The notes below the pieces were generated by a model. The model ran no database searches. It saw nothing but the letters and a program-made list of their open reading frames with translations, and was not told the DNA's origin. 64,000 nt of DNA from Prochilodus magdalenae (lineage: Eukaryota; Chordata; Actinopteri; Characiformes; Prochilodontidae): the NCBI GenBank assembly GCA_024036415.1, contig JAMWET010000947.1:1089001-1153000 (forward strand), in the 5' to 3' direction. The position numbers and the translations under genes are program-made. Each line of letters opens with the position of its first letter. The stretch's first letter is position 1. Positions 23,441 through 35,000 of the stretch are shown here, in pieces.

Positions 23441-24773
23441 AACAGATACTTTTATTTGACAACAGAAAGAGAACAGTGTACACACACATACACAGACACA
23501 CGCTCTCTCACACTCATTACACAGAACTACATTCAAACTAATTATTGTAAAGTGCTGTTAAAATTAAACCAATCTGATACTTGATATTCAGGAACACACA
23601 ACATAGAAAGTAAGGGCCAGTTTTTAAAGAGGCAAAACTTTTAGTTTGGCATGAGCTGCAAATAAAAGAAGTAACTGTGATATTATTGCTAGAAGGGGGT
23701 GAAAATACGAACATAAAGATGGGCTTCACTCAATCAGTAGTACATGTGGTGATCTGTGTGCATGTCTAGAGGTAGTTCCTATCTTCATGGCTGGCTAGCT
23801 AGCTGGCTAACCACGATACCTGCATAAACTCAACCGTATTAAAGGATATCAAAACTGCCAGTTAACAAATAAAAAGTAATTACAGTTTAAAAATAAATAT
23901 AAAAACAGAGCTCACTCTAACCCCTACTTCGTTAAGGCACAGAAACGTTATTTAGACTACACTGGATCACTAAACCACGTCTAAAACACCACCCCTCCCC
24001 CCACAGGATATGCCCGTTTCTTGTTCTACAATGCTCCTTGCCTATACATCCAGGCCAACTCGCCTTTGGTTGCCACAGCAGCATAGAGGAAGACATAGAT
24101 AGGTCCGCATTAAAAGGGGATTGCCATCCAGAAAACTGAAAGAACAATCAATAGTGTTGATACAGTGCATACAATAATGCAGTTCATCAGTGTGTATGCA
24201 CTCGACACATAACTGTGTTCCATATGTGGTCATTATATAACAGATCAAACAGGAAATCTGGACAAGATGATTGGTGTTCTGGCTTCTGTTTCTGACGTTC
24301 CTCAAATCAGGCAAAAATACATTTGATTACTGAGTGAGATTACACAGTTAAGCAGGTTTAAAAGATTCGCCTACTGAGACGCAGAATCAAGCTTCACTTG
24401 AATTATTGCCACCTTTACTGAACGTAGGTTTGCTGGACTGAACATCCAAGAAGGTACAGGCCCTTCCCTGCTGTTCATTAAAGGAAGTGGGGGTGAAAAT
24501 AAAACAAAAAAAAAAAAGAGAAGTGACCTCCTGACCCATTTCATATGGCACAAATACACCAAATAAATTATAAAACATGTACAACGTAAACAGACATCTG
24601 GGAAAAGAAGGGACAATTTAAAACCGTACTGCGCTTGTAGTGTGAGGCTACAGCCTTGGGCCTGTATCTCACAGCAAAGTGCTACACCGGGGAAAGCCCA
24701 CTCAGAACCCCAAACCACCGCCGAATCAACAAAATAGCCCACTGAACATGGAAGCAGCCCACTCTCAGCACAC
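23440..24773 (-). other. gas2l3: gas2l3 3' UTR (inferred)
   Basis: Follows the TAA stop at 24774-24776. A minus-strand AATAAA (plus TTTATT at 23451-23456) is a candidate poly(A) signal, which would give a 3' UTR of about 1.3 kb. Open frames inside are short and unsupported. Confidence 0.55.
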
Positions 24774-26006
24774 TTAGCTTTTCAGCTTCTTCTTCTTCTT
24801 ACTGTTCATCTCAAAGTAGGGCTCCTCTGTGGCTTTGGGAGCCGCCGTCATGGGCGCTTGTTTCTGGCAGGCAGTTCTGGGGCTTGGTTTTGCCGCTTTG
24901 CTCTGAGCAGGGTTCGTTTTGAGTAGGATGTTATTGCTGGTTTGAGGTTTCCTGTCCGTGGTATGTGTGGACTGAGCAGATTTTGTGCTGAGGGTCTGTG
25001 CAGACGTTGCGGCGCGTGGAGCTCCTGTCCTTGCTCCAGCCTGCCCTGCTGAAGCTTTGGTCCTGGAGGTCTCTGGAGGGACTCTGGAGGAGGGTGTGAG
25101 GGCTCGGGACGAGGGAGCAGAACTTTGTGCTTTAGAGTTGACCTGTGCTTTAGAACTGGTTGGTGGTGAAGGTTTGACTGGTGCTGGTGGCTTTTTAGTC
25201 TCTCGGGAAGTTTTTGCCAGACCTGCTGGCCGAGGGGACACTGGTCGTGCCTTCCTGCTGTCTGTCTGGGGGCGTTCAGCAGGCGATGGCGGGCGTCTAT
25301 GAAGGGGCCGTGAGCGGAGAGGGGCAGGAGGTGGCCGTCCGTCCCGCTGAGGGGGTTTCTGGGAAATAGAGGGGCACGGTGTAGCAGAGGATTTGGGCTG
25401 TTTGCAAGTGGGCTCTGGGCAGACAGGACTGCGAGGCTGAGAGGGATTTCCACGTGGACGCAATTTTAGACTGGAGGAGGCAAAAGGAGCTCTCTGGGAC
25501 ATCCCACCAGAGACTGGTGTTGAAGACTGGGGTAAAGGGCTTCTCTTTGGAGTGGGAGAGGAGAGTGGGGTGGTCCTGGGAGAGGCGTTGGGCATCTGCA
25601 GAGTCTTTTTAAAAGCTGCTGCTGCTGCTTTCCTTGGCAGGGAAGGAGTGGAGGCAGGGGATTGTGTGCAGCCTCGTGGTGTGACAGAGCCAGAGGCAGG
25701 CACAGCAGGTTTAGAGGTATGGACAGACGAGGATGAGGAGGAAGAGGAAGTAGTAGAGGAAGAAGCCGAGGCAGCAGAGGAGGAGGGAAGCAGATTAACA
25801 GCAGCAAGAGGGTCCATGGTGGGCGGCTGGCTGGCTTGAGTGGTGAGGGCGGAGCTTGGGACGGACGTGCCTTTCTGATAAGCCAGAATCTTCTGCTCAA
25901 GAGTGGTGAACTGCAGCACACGGCCAGGGTCATACTTCATCAAGAAACCCTTCAGAGTGTCCCAACCCCCTCCCACACGCACCATCACATGCTTTCCATG
26001 CAGCAT
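24774..26006 (-). CDS. gas2l3: gas2l3 coding exon 8 (last)
   Basis: Residues 265-674. It begins [15 protein letters not shown] right after the GTTGTACACAG acceptor, completing the GAR domain. The rest is low-complexity Ser/Pro/Lys/Arg with an eight-serine run. Skewed composition leaves long open frames in the other minus-strand phases, which are not genes. Confidence 0.97.
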   Translation of the reverse strand: MLHGKHVMVRVGGGWDTLKGFLMKYDPGRVLQFTTLEQKILAYQKGTSVPSSALTTQASQPPTMDPLAAVNLLPSSSAASASSSTTSSSSSSSSVHTSKPAVPASGSVTPRGCTQSPASTPSLPRKAAAAAFKKTLQMPNASPRTTPLSSPTPKRSPLPQSSTPVSGGMSQRAPFASSSLKLRPRGNPSQPRSPVCPEPTCKQPKSSATPCPSISQKPPQRDGRPPPAPLRSRPLHRRPPSPAERPQTDSRKARPVSPRPAGLAKTSRETKKPPAPVKPSPPTSSKAQVNSKAQSSAPSSRALTPSSRVPPETSRTKASAGQAGARTGAPRAATSAQTLSTKSAQSTHTTDRKPQTSNNILLKTNPAQSKAAKPSPRTACQKQAPMTAAPKATEEPYFEMNSKKKKKLKS

Positions 26007-29000
26007 CTGTGTACAACAGAAGAACAAAGTTTGCTAGTACATAAAGCTTTGCACAAATGATGACAGGATAACTGGTGGTCTGAAGCTTTGACAGTAATAC
26101 AATATCAGTCCAAAATGAACATTTTAAAACTTTAAAGACAACATGTTGGCTCATTTAGATGATGATGATGTAAAGTTGTGAGCTACAGTATCATTTCCAT
26201 ATTCCAGTGTTGTAGACGATCAGCGATCTGCAGTAGTTTCACTCCAGTTACAAAAGGTGCTGATCTTAGTCAATGACCAACTTGAGGCAAGAGAAAGATT
26301 AACTACAGCATTCAGTTTAGAACTGTCTGAAACTATTTACTACCCTGCTTTAGGTAGTAAACCATTCAAACGGGAAGCTAAAATCAAATGGCATGTTCAC
26401 GTTCCAGTCCATCTATTCAGCCTACAGCAGTACAACACAGGAGAGATGATCATTTAAGTGATTCTAAACAGTAACAAAGTAACAAAAACAGGGTGTTTAA
26501 TGCTAAGGGATAAAGCGAGGTTTAAAAAATGTCATGATTCAATTATGCCTGTGTTTTAGTACCCCAAAATACCAAAAACTTTACAAGTGGACCTCAAACA
26601 AACTAATCTTAAACTAAACTGTGTCATTTTTCAAGTCATATGAAAGATATTTTGAGACAGTGTGAAAAGCTGATGTAGCCCAGGGGCATGTCCTACTTCC
26701 TGTTAAGTATGTGAAAAATGTTATTTGCTGTTGCTCCTGTGTGTATCTGTCTATCACTCCGATACCCTCAGCTGGTTAACATCTCTCATGTTGATAGGAA
26801 GCCCAGGAGTAAAGCACTTTCTCCCATTCAGTGAAAACTCTCCTGGACTCCTGGTTATACGTCAGCTTCCAATTTAGCTATAGTCCTGCATTAAGCTGCT
26901 GCAACACGCTTGAAGTTGAAGCCAAATCTTTCTCCCTGACCATCCGTCTAGCCCTCTGAAGAAAGATGCTTGTTCAACCTTTACTTTACCCAGCACGCTA
27001 AAAACACGTGTTAGTTAACCGTGTGTGTGCACTTACCTTAATGCTGTTTTGAAAACACGCACTTAAACAGACTAGAGTGGCTTTGCTGGATTAGTATAAT
27101 GGTTGTGAATGGGATGTCCAAGGCAATGTGCCAACCAGGGACACATTCATACTTATGCTAAAAGAGAGCTCCGCGACCCTTCTTAGAGCGTAATACTGTT
27201 AGGTTCTAAACATAACCACAGTAAGCATGGCACTCAGCCTTGTGACACATGTAAATGCATGTCGTGTGTCACCGGCACACAGTCTAACATGTTTTCCAAG
27301 CATACAATCAACTGCAGGTTCACTGTTACAGCAAATGGGATCTGAAAAACTGAAACCTGCTGCACCGTTCCCCAATAACCTATTTCAGCCCCACAGGTTA
27401 TGTCATAACACCACTTCATCTGCTGTGCCTACATGAACTACAGAAAGCAAATGGTGTGGTGGCTCCTGCTATGGATTTAATAAATCACATGATTATGGTC
27501 TATAAATAGTTTCTGGTTAAGATAATAAAGCAGCTAAAGCCTAACCAAGTAAATTAAATTGCTAAGGACATCACAAAGGGCCACTCGGCTGGTTATCACT
27601 ACTTTTTTTTTTTTTTTTTTTTTATCTAGTATGTTGTAACTTAGCTAAGTGAGTTTCTTGTAAAAACACAATGTCTGCGTTTAACATTTTAAGATGGGAG
27701 AAGACTTTAACTGTTTTAATCCGGGACTGCAAACCTTTAACATTCCATGAAATTAATCTAAGAACATTTTGCTGGCCAATATCTTTCCTTATCATAGACA
27801 TACTCCAAATTTGTAATTAGGAAATCGGTCTACTAGAGGGTCTGTAAAAAAAGCAGAAAAGAACATTTAAATAATAAATAAATAAAAACAAATAATAATA
27901 ATTAAAAAATAAAAAATAAATAAAAAAAATGAAGGAGACCAACCCATAACCCATTCCCAACCTGAAGATAGAGTAACACTTCCAGTGATGGTATGTCTTA
28001 CCAACTGAACTACTGAGTTCACGCTTAACTCTCGAATCCCCAAGACAACCAGAAAGCCGAAGTAGGAGAATATAGCAGAACAAACCGGTCAAAGCAACTG
28101 TCAAGCTTCCAATATTATACCCTTAATATAAAAAGGGTATAATATCACTACTTTTAAGCCATATCGAGACCCCCGTAAAAAATGGCAGATTACGTCATAG
28201 TGTTAAAGCCTAGTCTTCTTCAGCTCACCAATAGCCCTTTTCCACTAACATGGTGCCAGTGTCAAAATCTTAAACCATTAACTCTCTAATCTAGAACTGT
28301 GGAACCTGTGAACTGCACTGAGCTGAACTCGGGAACAATCATACCCCACCAGTAATGTGCTCGTGGATGATCGGATGGGTCAGGGATGGTGTTAGGGATT
28401 TCAGGGATGGTTGGGAATATGGAAAGAGCATCATACACCAACAGCCCTTGTCAGAGCAGTCAATAAGTCTCACCCTAATGAATAGGATCTTGTCCCCCAG
28501 CCTGTATCGCCCCTCTGCCAGATACTCAATAGAAAACTTCTGAGTGCAGTTACAAGGAGGGTCATCCGAGTCACTCTGGTCCTGTATAAAAAGTGCAAAG
28601 GCAAAGAATGAAGGAGGTGAATGATTCATTCGAGGGAGAAGTCTACGCTGGGGTGAAACCACTATGGGAAAGTCTACACTGTGGGAAAGCAGTGATGTGA
28701 TAAACAGTGATGTGATTATGTATTTAAGTAATATGAGTGTTTGTTGAGCCCGTTAGCAGTGAACATTCAAACTGTATCACTTGGTCGCAAGACCACATTT
28801 CATCACATGGGGTCTCATTCCAAACAAGGAGGACTGTTTATAGAACAAATGAAAACAAACCAAATTAAATTAGCTATGCGATAACTGGGTCAGCTCTAAC
28901 GCTGCACAGATGGTGAATTCTGAGCACCATCACTGTCAGGACAAAGGTGATGGTGATGACCACAAAATGACTAAGCATATACATAAATACGCATATTGAA

Positions 29001-32000
29001 CTTCACTATGCGTATTTATGTATATAAAATATAAAAATTAAAATATAAAATAAAATATAGAAAATATCTGATCTCACTTGTACACAATCACTTGTTGTTC
29101 AAATTGTATAATCTAAATATATAATCTAAAAAAATCTTACACCTAAAATCTGTACCCTCAAATTCCCTATCAAACAGAGACGACGAGCTAACCTATTTGT
29201 GGTCTTGCTCTATGGCATAGGCTTAAATGTTTGCTGCATCTCCATGGTGACAGCAGTACTCACCGCATGATAGAGCCCCCCATGCTGACAGCACACAGTA
29301 AAAGTTTTGACCGGAGGGGCAGGGTCCCTGGTCATTAGCAGAGATTCCTCCAGTTCAATCTCCTTCTCAAGTTTCACCAGCACAGGGGGCTCAATGCCAT
29401 ACCTAAAATCACAAGACAACGAAATTAGAAGTGCAAACAAAAGATTTGCAGCAGGAGCATCTTAACATGATGACTGGCAAAAAGGAGTGACTGCATTTAG
29501 GTGGGCCAAAGGCCATAGTGTGAAGTCAGTAGCTGATTTTGCAGGTGTATGGAGGTGTACAGGTCTACCAGTAGTGGGTAAATTCCCAGTCTACAAGGAA
29601 TTCTCCTCAGAACTGTGCCAGGAAGGGCATCCACCAAAACTGGCCCAACTGACCAGGTCTTTGATGCAAGAGAGGCTGAACATTAAGGTCACCTACATCC
29701 AGACATTTGTCCAGTCTATGCCAAATTCTTTGTGCTATGTCCCAGGGACTAAACTTTTGTCTAGAGAGCTTATACACTATAGTCAAAGAGATATATCTTA
29801 GGTTAGTTCTTTTTTTGGGTTAGTTCACACCAGGGGCTTTATTCAGATACGTATTTCATACTGTATTTGTACATAAGAAAAGTTCTCAGCATGTGTGTGC
29901 AAATGCTTTATAACAGAAGCGGAGGCTTTAAAACATGCATGCAATTATGCAGTGCGACTGAGTTATTTACTAATCACAAAGTGATTCAGAAATCATGGTA
30001 GGCACGAAAAAGCTTTTAACAGCTTTGCATACAAAAGTTTCTGGCAATAAACGGTCTAAAGGACAGAAAAGACTACAGTGCAGCATGTTGTCTTGCACAA
30101 CTTGAAGCTTACTGGTTTAACCGGCAAATTAAAATATTTATTATTTAATTAATAATTATTATTAAGAATACAATAATGTAATTGTATATAAGTATACATC
30201 TACTCTGGAAGGAGAATATGGCCTCACGAACCACTCCTCATGTTTTAAGGTCTTGAAAGTGCTGGGCTTGCCAGGTTATCCAGGAGGACAAACACACTAG
30301 TTTATTAACTTGTTTCAACAAATACATGAATTAATGGATGAATAGTTTTGCTGTGCGGCCTGTGGGCAGTCCTACCACTAATTTGTATCATTGTTTTTTA
30401 GAGAATCCGAACAACCGAGCTGCCTGTACATAGAGGTTTATTACTATGCAATGTGCTTGTTTTACACCGGAAATGCCACGTTTGCATCTATAAGCAGCGC
30501 ATGTTCAGGAATCACTCTCAGCACTGCTGCAGGCAATGTGTAACGGATACACCTGAGTGCTACTGTCTCAATGTAGTTCATTTGCTATGACAAACATAAG
30601 CTTTTGATCCTGACCTGGCTGGCTGTAGATACGTAACACCTAACAATCCCAGTCCAGATCCACACCACTGGGTGCAGTTCACTACATGAGAAAAGCCCAA
30701 CTTAGCCCAAATCAGAACCTTCATTAATATGTGTAGCAGTAATAACACTGATGCCATAATAAACATGTTTATCGTGAGACTTTATTGGCCGTCACTGTGC
30801 ACATGGTCTCCCTTCCACAGAGCCAAATGTTAAGTATCTGATGGCAAAATGTGTTAACCATTAACTATTAGCGACTTAATCGTTATCATGCTGTCCAGTC
30901 ATTCTTCAACTGAATGCTGATTTGTTATGGGGTAAACTTACTGGACGGGGTAGCTGTGCCCCCCGCAGTGATTTGTTTTGCTCCTTATGCGTTTCCCTTC
31001 ACTGAGACTAACTGCCAAGAGTTCACATATCAGGTTGGAATGCTGCATCATTCTGTGCACTTGGCGTTAAAATCCTGTTTTATTATTAATTACCTGAACA
31101 TGAATCATCTTGGTGTGTACAAATTTGCCCCAGAAGTAAATAAAGAGATCACTAGCCTAGAACCTCAAATTCACACAGAATACAGGGGGGAAAAACTCAA
31201 AAAAAGACAAAGCACAAAAATTCGGAAACAAAGCCAATATAATTTCAAAGATCGCTTACTTTGAGACGATGCGCCCAAGCTCCAGCAAACACAGACATAC
31301 CTGGCGAGGGTCCTTGCGTAGCACTGAAAAGGGTGGGGACAAAACAAAACACACACATAGATTTTTCCACTTTCAACGGAAAATTGTATTCTCCAATAGA
31401 GCAATCCAAAACAGCTTAACTCACAGGCTACTTACAAAACCCATTTATTCCTCTATTACTCCACTACACAGCACATTACCCAGTTTACATTATCATTAGA
31501 TTAGATCAGATCCTGGAGGCACTTTAACTTCATGCTTAATTATCCACCGACTTCTGAAGTGAATTTCATCCTTAGCTGGTCATCATAATGACTGTCTGAC
31601 CAAGTCCTATCTGGGACAGGGCATCCGCATAATCTCTAATTACACAAAGTCTGACTAGAGGTGAATTATGTTCAGCATGTAGCACCATGCAGTTTGGGTG
31701 CACATGGAGCACTCAGGGTAATTAGTCGAAGGGTCGGAAGGAGCTGGGTTTTAACTGGAGGTCGGGACATGAGGGGGCTTAGTTAGAGACCGTCTTCTAC
31801 AGAAAGGAGCAAGGGCTTAGCCTCAACAGCACCATGCCCATTTGAACCGATTACCTCCTCCATTAGGACAACATAATAAGCTCAGAGGGTGACACGCACG
31901 ACTACAGCAGAAGTTCTAGGACAAGCAAAGCAGTGAGGTACAGGCTTATGGTTAACTAGACATGGACACCAATACAGTGGCAAGAACAAGCAGGTCAGTT

Positions 32001-35000
32001 AGGCTTTATCCATGGTTAGTTTAAACTACCACAGATCACTAGGAGTGGCACAGAGCATAGTAGACACGTCTTCAATAACACATTCACACCCAACTTCAAG
32101 CCACAGTGTTATGAAGAACTCCGGAAACAGACTTCTATCACTGTAATAAATTTTTATTGGCATGAGATAAGCATTCTGAGGCATTCCCAAATTATCTAAA
32201 CATATTCTGTCACTAGCCATGCAGGTAGAGCTAGCAGTCACACCTCTTCAATCACTATAGCTCTAACAATTAGAGCTGAGTGGTATTCTTATGCTTCAGT
32301 ACAACCTTAGGATTAATCTGTATTACTGTGGGTGGGGGGCTTTAGATTCCACTACCCCAGTAGGGTCACTGTGACCTCCAGTTGTGTTATGTGTGTTTGT
32401 CTGAGCTGGACCCCTGTCCTGCTAACCCTGAGCACACTAGATCTACAGTAAGAATGCTTCACTCGTCCACTGTTATTTCTAAGAAATATGCGTAAGTGCA
32501 AAATATCACAAAATCATATAACAGTAATAGATAAGTGTGCATATATACCTCTGGGGTTTACTTTATACAACTCTTGCTCCTCCCCATTTGGTTTTCAGTA
32601 CTTTGGCTGACTCCGCACTGTTACCACACTTTTACCATAGAGTTGGTATTGGTGTCAATACTGAGCCAGCGTGTTGGATCAGAGAGTCATTGATCAAAAA
32701 GGAATTTTACAGAGATACCAGAAAAACAATCAAAGTAGAAAGTGAACTCTGAATCAACTGGAGTAAACCCTGGCCGGATGATGAGGGGAACAGAAAACAT
32801 TTTGCGTCTTCATCTGTTAGTTTTGGATTATACCTGCACAGTTATGCAATGTATTCAGACATGATGAATATTCCTGATGTGAATCCAGAGTCAGAGTTTG
32901 GTGGTGCAGAGATAACCACCTGGAAATTGTGGCTAAGGCTCCATATTTGGAGACTGCTCACAGGAAAGACACGGAGTGTTGGAATTATTTGTAAAAAGCC
33001 TGTAATGGAATTAGTTTCCCAGCAGAGATTGCTCCAAAAGCCCGGCTTACAGGGTCACAAACAGCAGCAGATTGGACTGAGAGGGGGGTTTCAGGGTACA
33101 CACAGCCAAATTGAATGTAGGCGATTTCTTTTGCAGCACATTAATGCTAAGTTTACTTTATTCATCCACCATTTATGCAATCAGATTGGATGGTCGTATT
33201 CATCAACGGTGTGACTAAATAGAAATGTACAGTACTATATTTACTGGCATAGTTGAAAAAGAGCTCAACACCACAACCCTCAACACTGTCTTTAAATACA
33301 AATCCCCAGTGGTGGACACTAACGAAGTAAACGTAATTAGTTACTGTACTTAAGTAGTTTTTCCATGTATCTGTACTGAAGTATTTCCATTTTGGGCGAC
33401 TTTGTACTTTAACTCCACTACATCTCAAGTCAAAAATCTTACTCTCATCTTACTCTGATACATTATGTGAAATGTGTAGCTCCTTTCAGCTTATGTGCAC
33501 ATAAAACGTAACATGTCAAAACGAAACAAGCTTATTAGTGGATTCTTAGCATCTATGGAAATGTCCATTTCATGCCTGGACTACATAAAGGAGCACCTGG
33601 AGGCGTCTAAGTAAAGTAGGATGGGGTTAGTAAACAGATAAAACATATACAAACACTATTTCCTTCTATAGTAAATCTGTTTTGGCTAGTTTAGACCTAC
33701 AGTTGCAATATTGTAAAGGAAAACTCATTAGTGAACCAAATTAAAGAACATTTTTATTGAACTTGAACTTGTAACTAAGAAACCAAAACTTTGCTTGCTT
33801 GCAAAAAGTAATTTTATAGTTCTAGCTAACGGAACCTGCTCTCCTTTAGTCTTCTATGCCTATGACAATGTGAATAGGCATCAGTGTGAGACTAATTAAT
33901 GACCTTTTATTAAAGACTGGTGGACCAAGAGTGGCACTAGAGTCTCTTCACCTTCATTAGAGCCATGCTAGTTTTACTTTCTTTACTTAAGTACATTTGA
34001 AGGTTCATACTTTTGTACTTTTATTCAAGTGGGGGTCTAAAGGGAGGACTTTTACTTTTACTGGAGTAATATTTTACCTTGGGTATCTCTAATTTAACTC
34101 AAGTACATGTCCACCATTGCAAATGTAGGAACGTGTGATCATCTATAGCAGAAGTCTTAGCACTGCAGAGCTAGACTATTCTGTTGTCCTGCTAATCCTA
34201 CTCACCTGCTGACTAGCAGGGCCTTCATGGGTTCAATTCAGAGTGTTAGAAGGGGGAAACCTGAATATCTGCAAAGCTGTGGCCCATATACATACAGATA
34301 GAACATATCAGCTAACGCTGTAGCATTCAGGAGATTTCAACTCTCCCTGTGTGAGCTTTTAAGGACGTTTCAAAGACATTTCTAATGATTAGGGTTTCTT
34401 CCGTCGTTCTCTCCCTTACCCAATCCCTCCGACTCAAACAAATACGTCTCATCCACTCCAATTTGACGGCACCAAGAGAGGAAGTTGGCCGTGTTGTCCC
34501 GGGCAAAAAATGACCCTGGAGGAGCACCTTTCTTAAACGCCACTTTCTTCATAGGTAGCTGCTGCCAAAACAAGAAAAACAGAAAACACACACTTTTTTT
34601 TTTTGTAACAAAACTAGAAGAAATTATGTTTTCCTTTTACACACATGTCCCATCATTCTGCCAGAGACTGACCTGCTTCTTGTCCGAAAGACAGTCCTGG
34701 GGAATTTTGCTTTGAAGAATTCCAACCAGTTGACACAGCTTTACCCCGTTGTTCAGTTCCTCCATGAAGTGCTCAGCTCTTACCTCATCTCCTGAGGAGT
34801 AAAAGAATGAGAGACAGCGAGAGAGCCATTGAGTGAGAGGTAGAGCACACGTATGGTGTGAGACAAACACAAATCACACTGTGAAGACGATTCAAACGTT
34901 AACAGAACGTTCTATGGCCCACTAAGTCTTCTGCTGTTGCCACGCTCATCCGTGTGTTATTGCTTCTTGTAAAGTACCAAACAGTTCCTTCTCACACCCA

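Larger units (their letters stand above)
26007..28473 (-). other. gas2l3 intron 7 (2.5 kb)
   Basis: Contains a LINE fragment at about 27603-28200 with a poly(T)/poly(A) end and a perfect hairpin at 28112-28145. The remainder is unassigned. Confidence 0.7.

Noticed and set aside
24848..25933. Long alternative-phase minus frames (201 and 155 codons) in the last gas2l3 exon
   Set aside because: They are shadows of the real GAS2L3 frame in Ser/Pro-rich, skewed sequence. The true frame carries the GAR domain and the conserved C-terminus.
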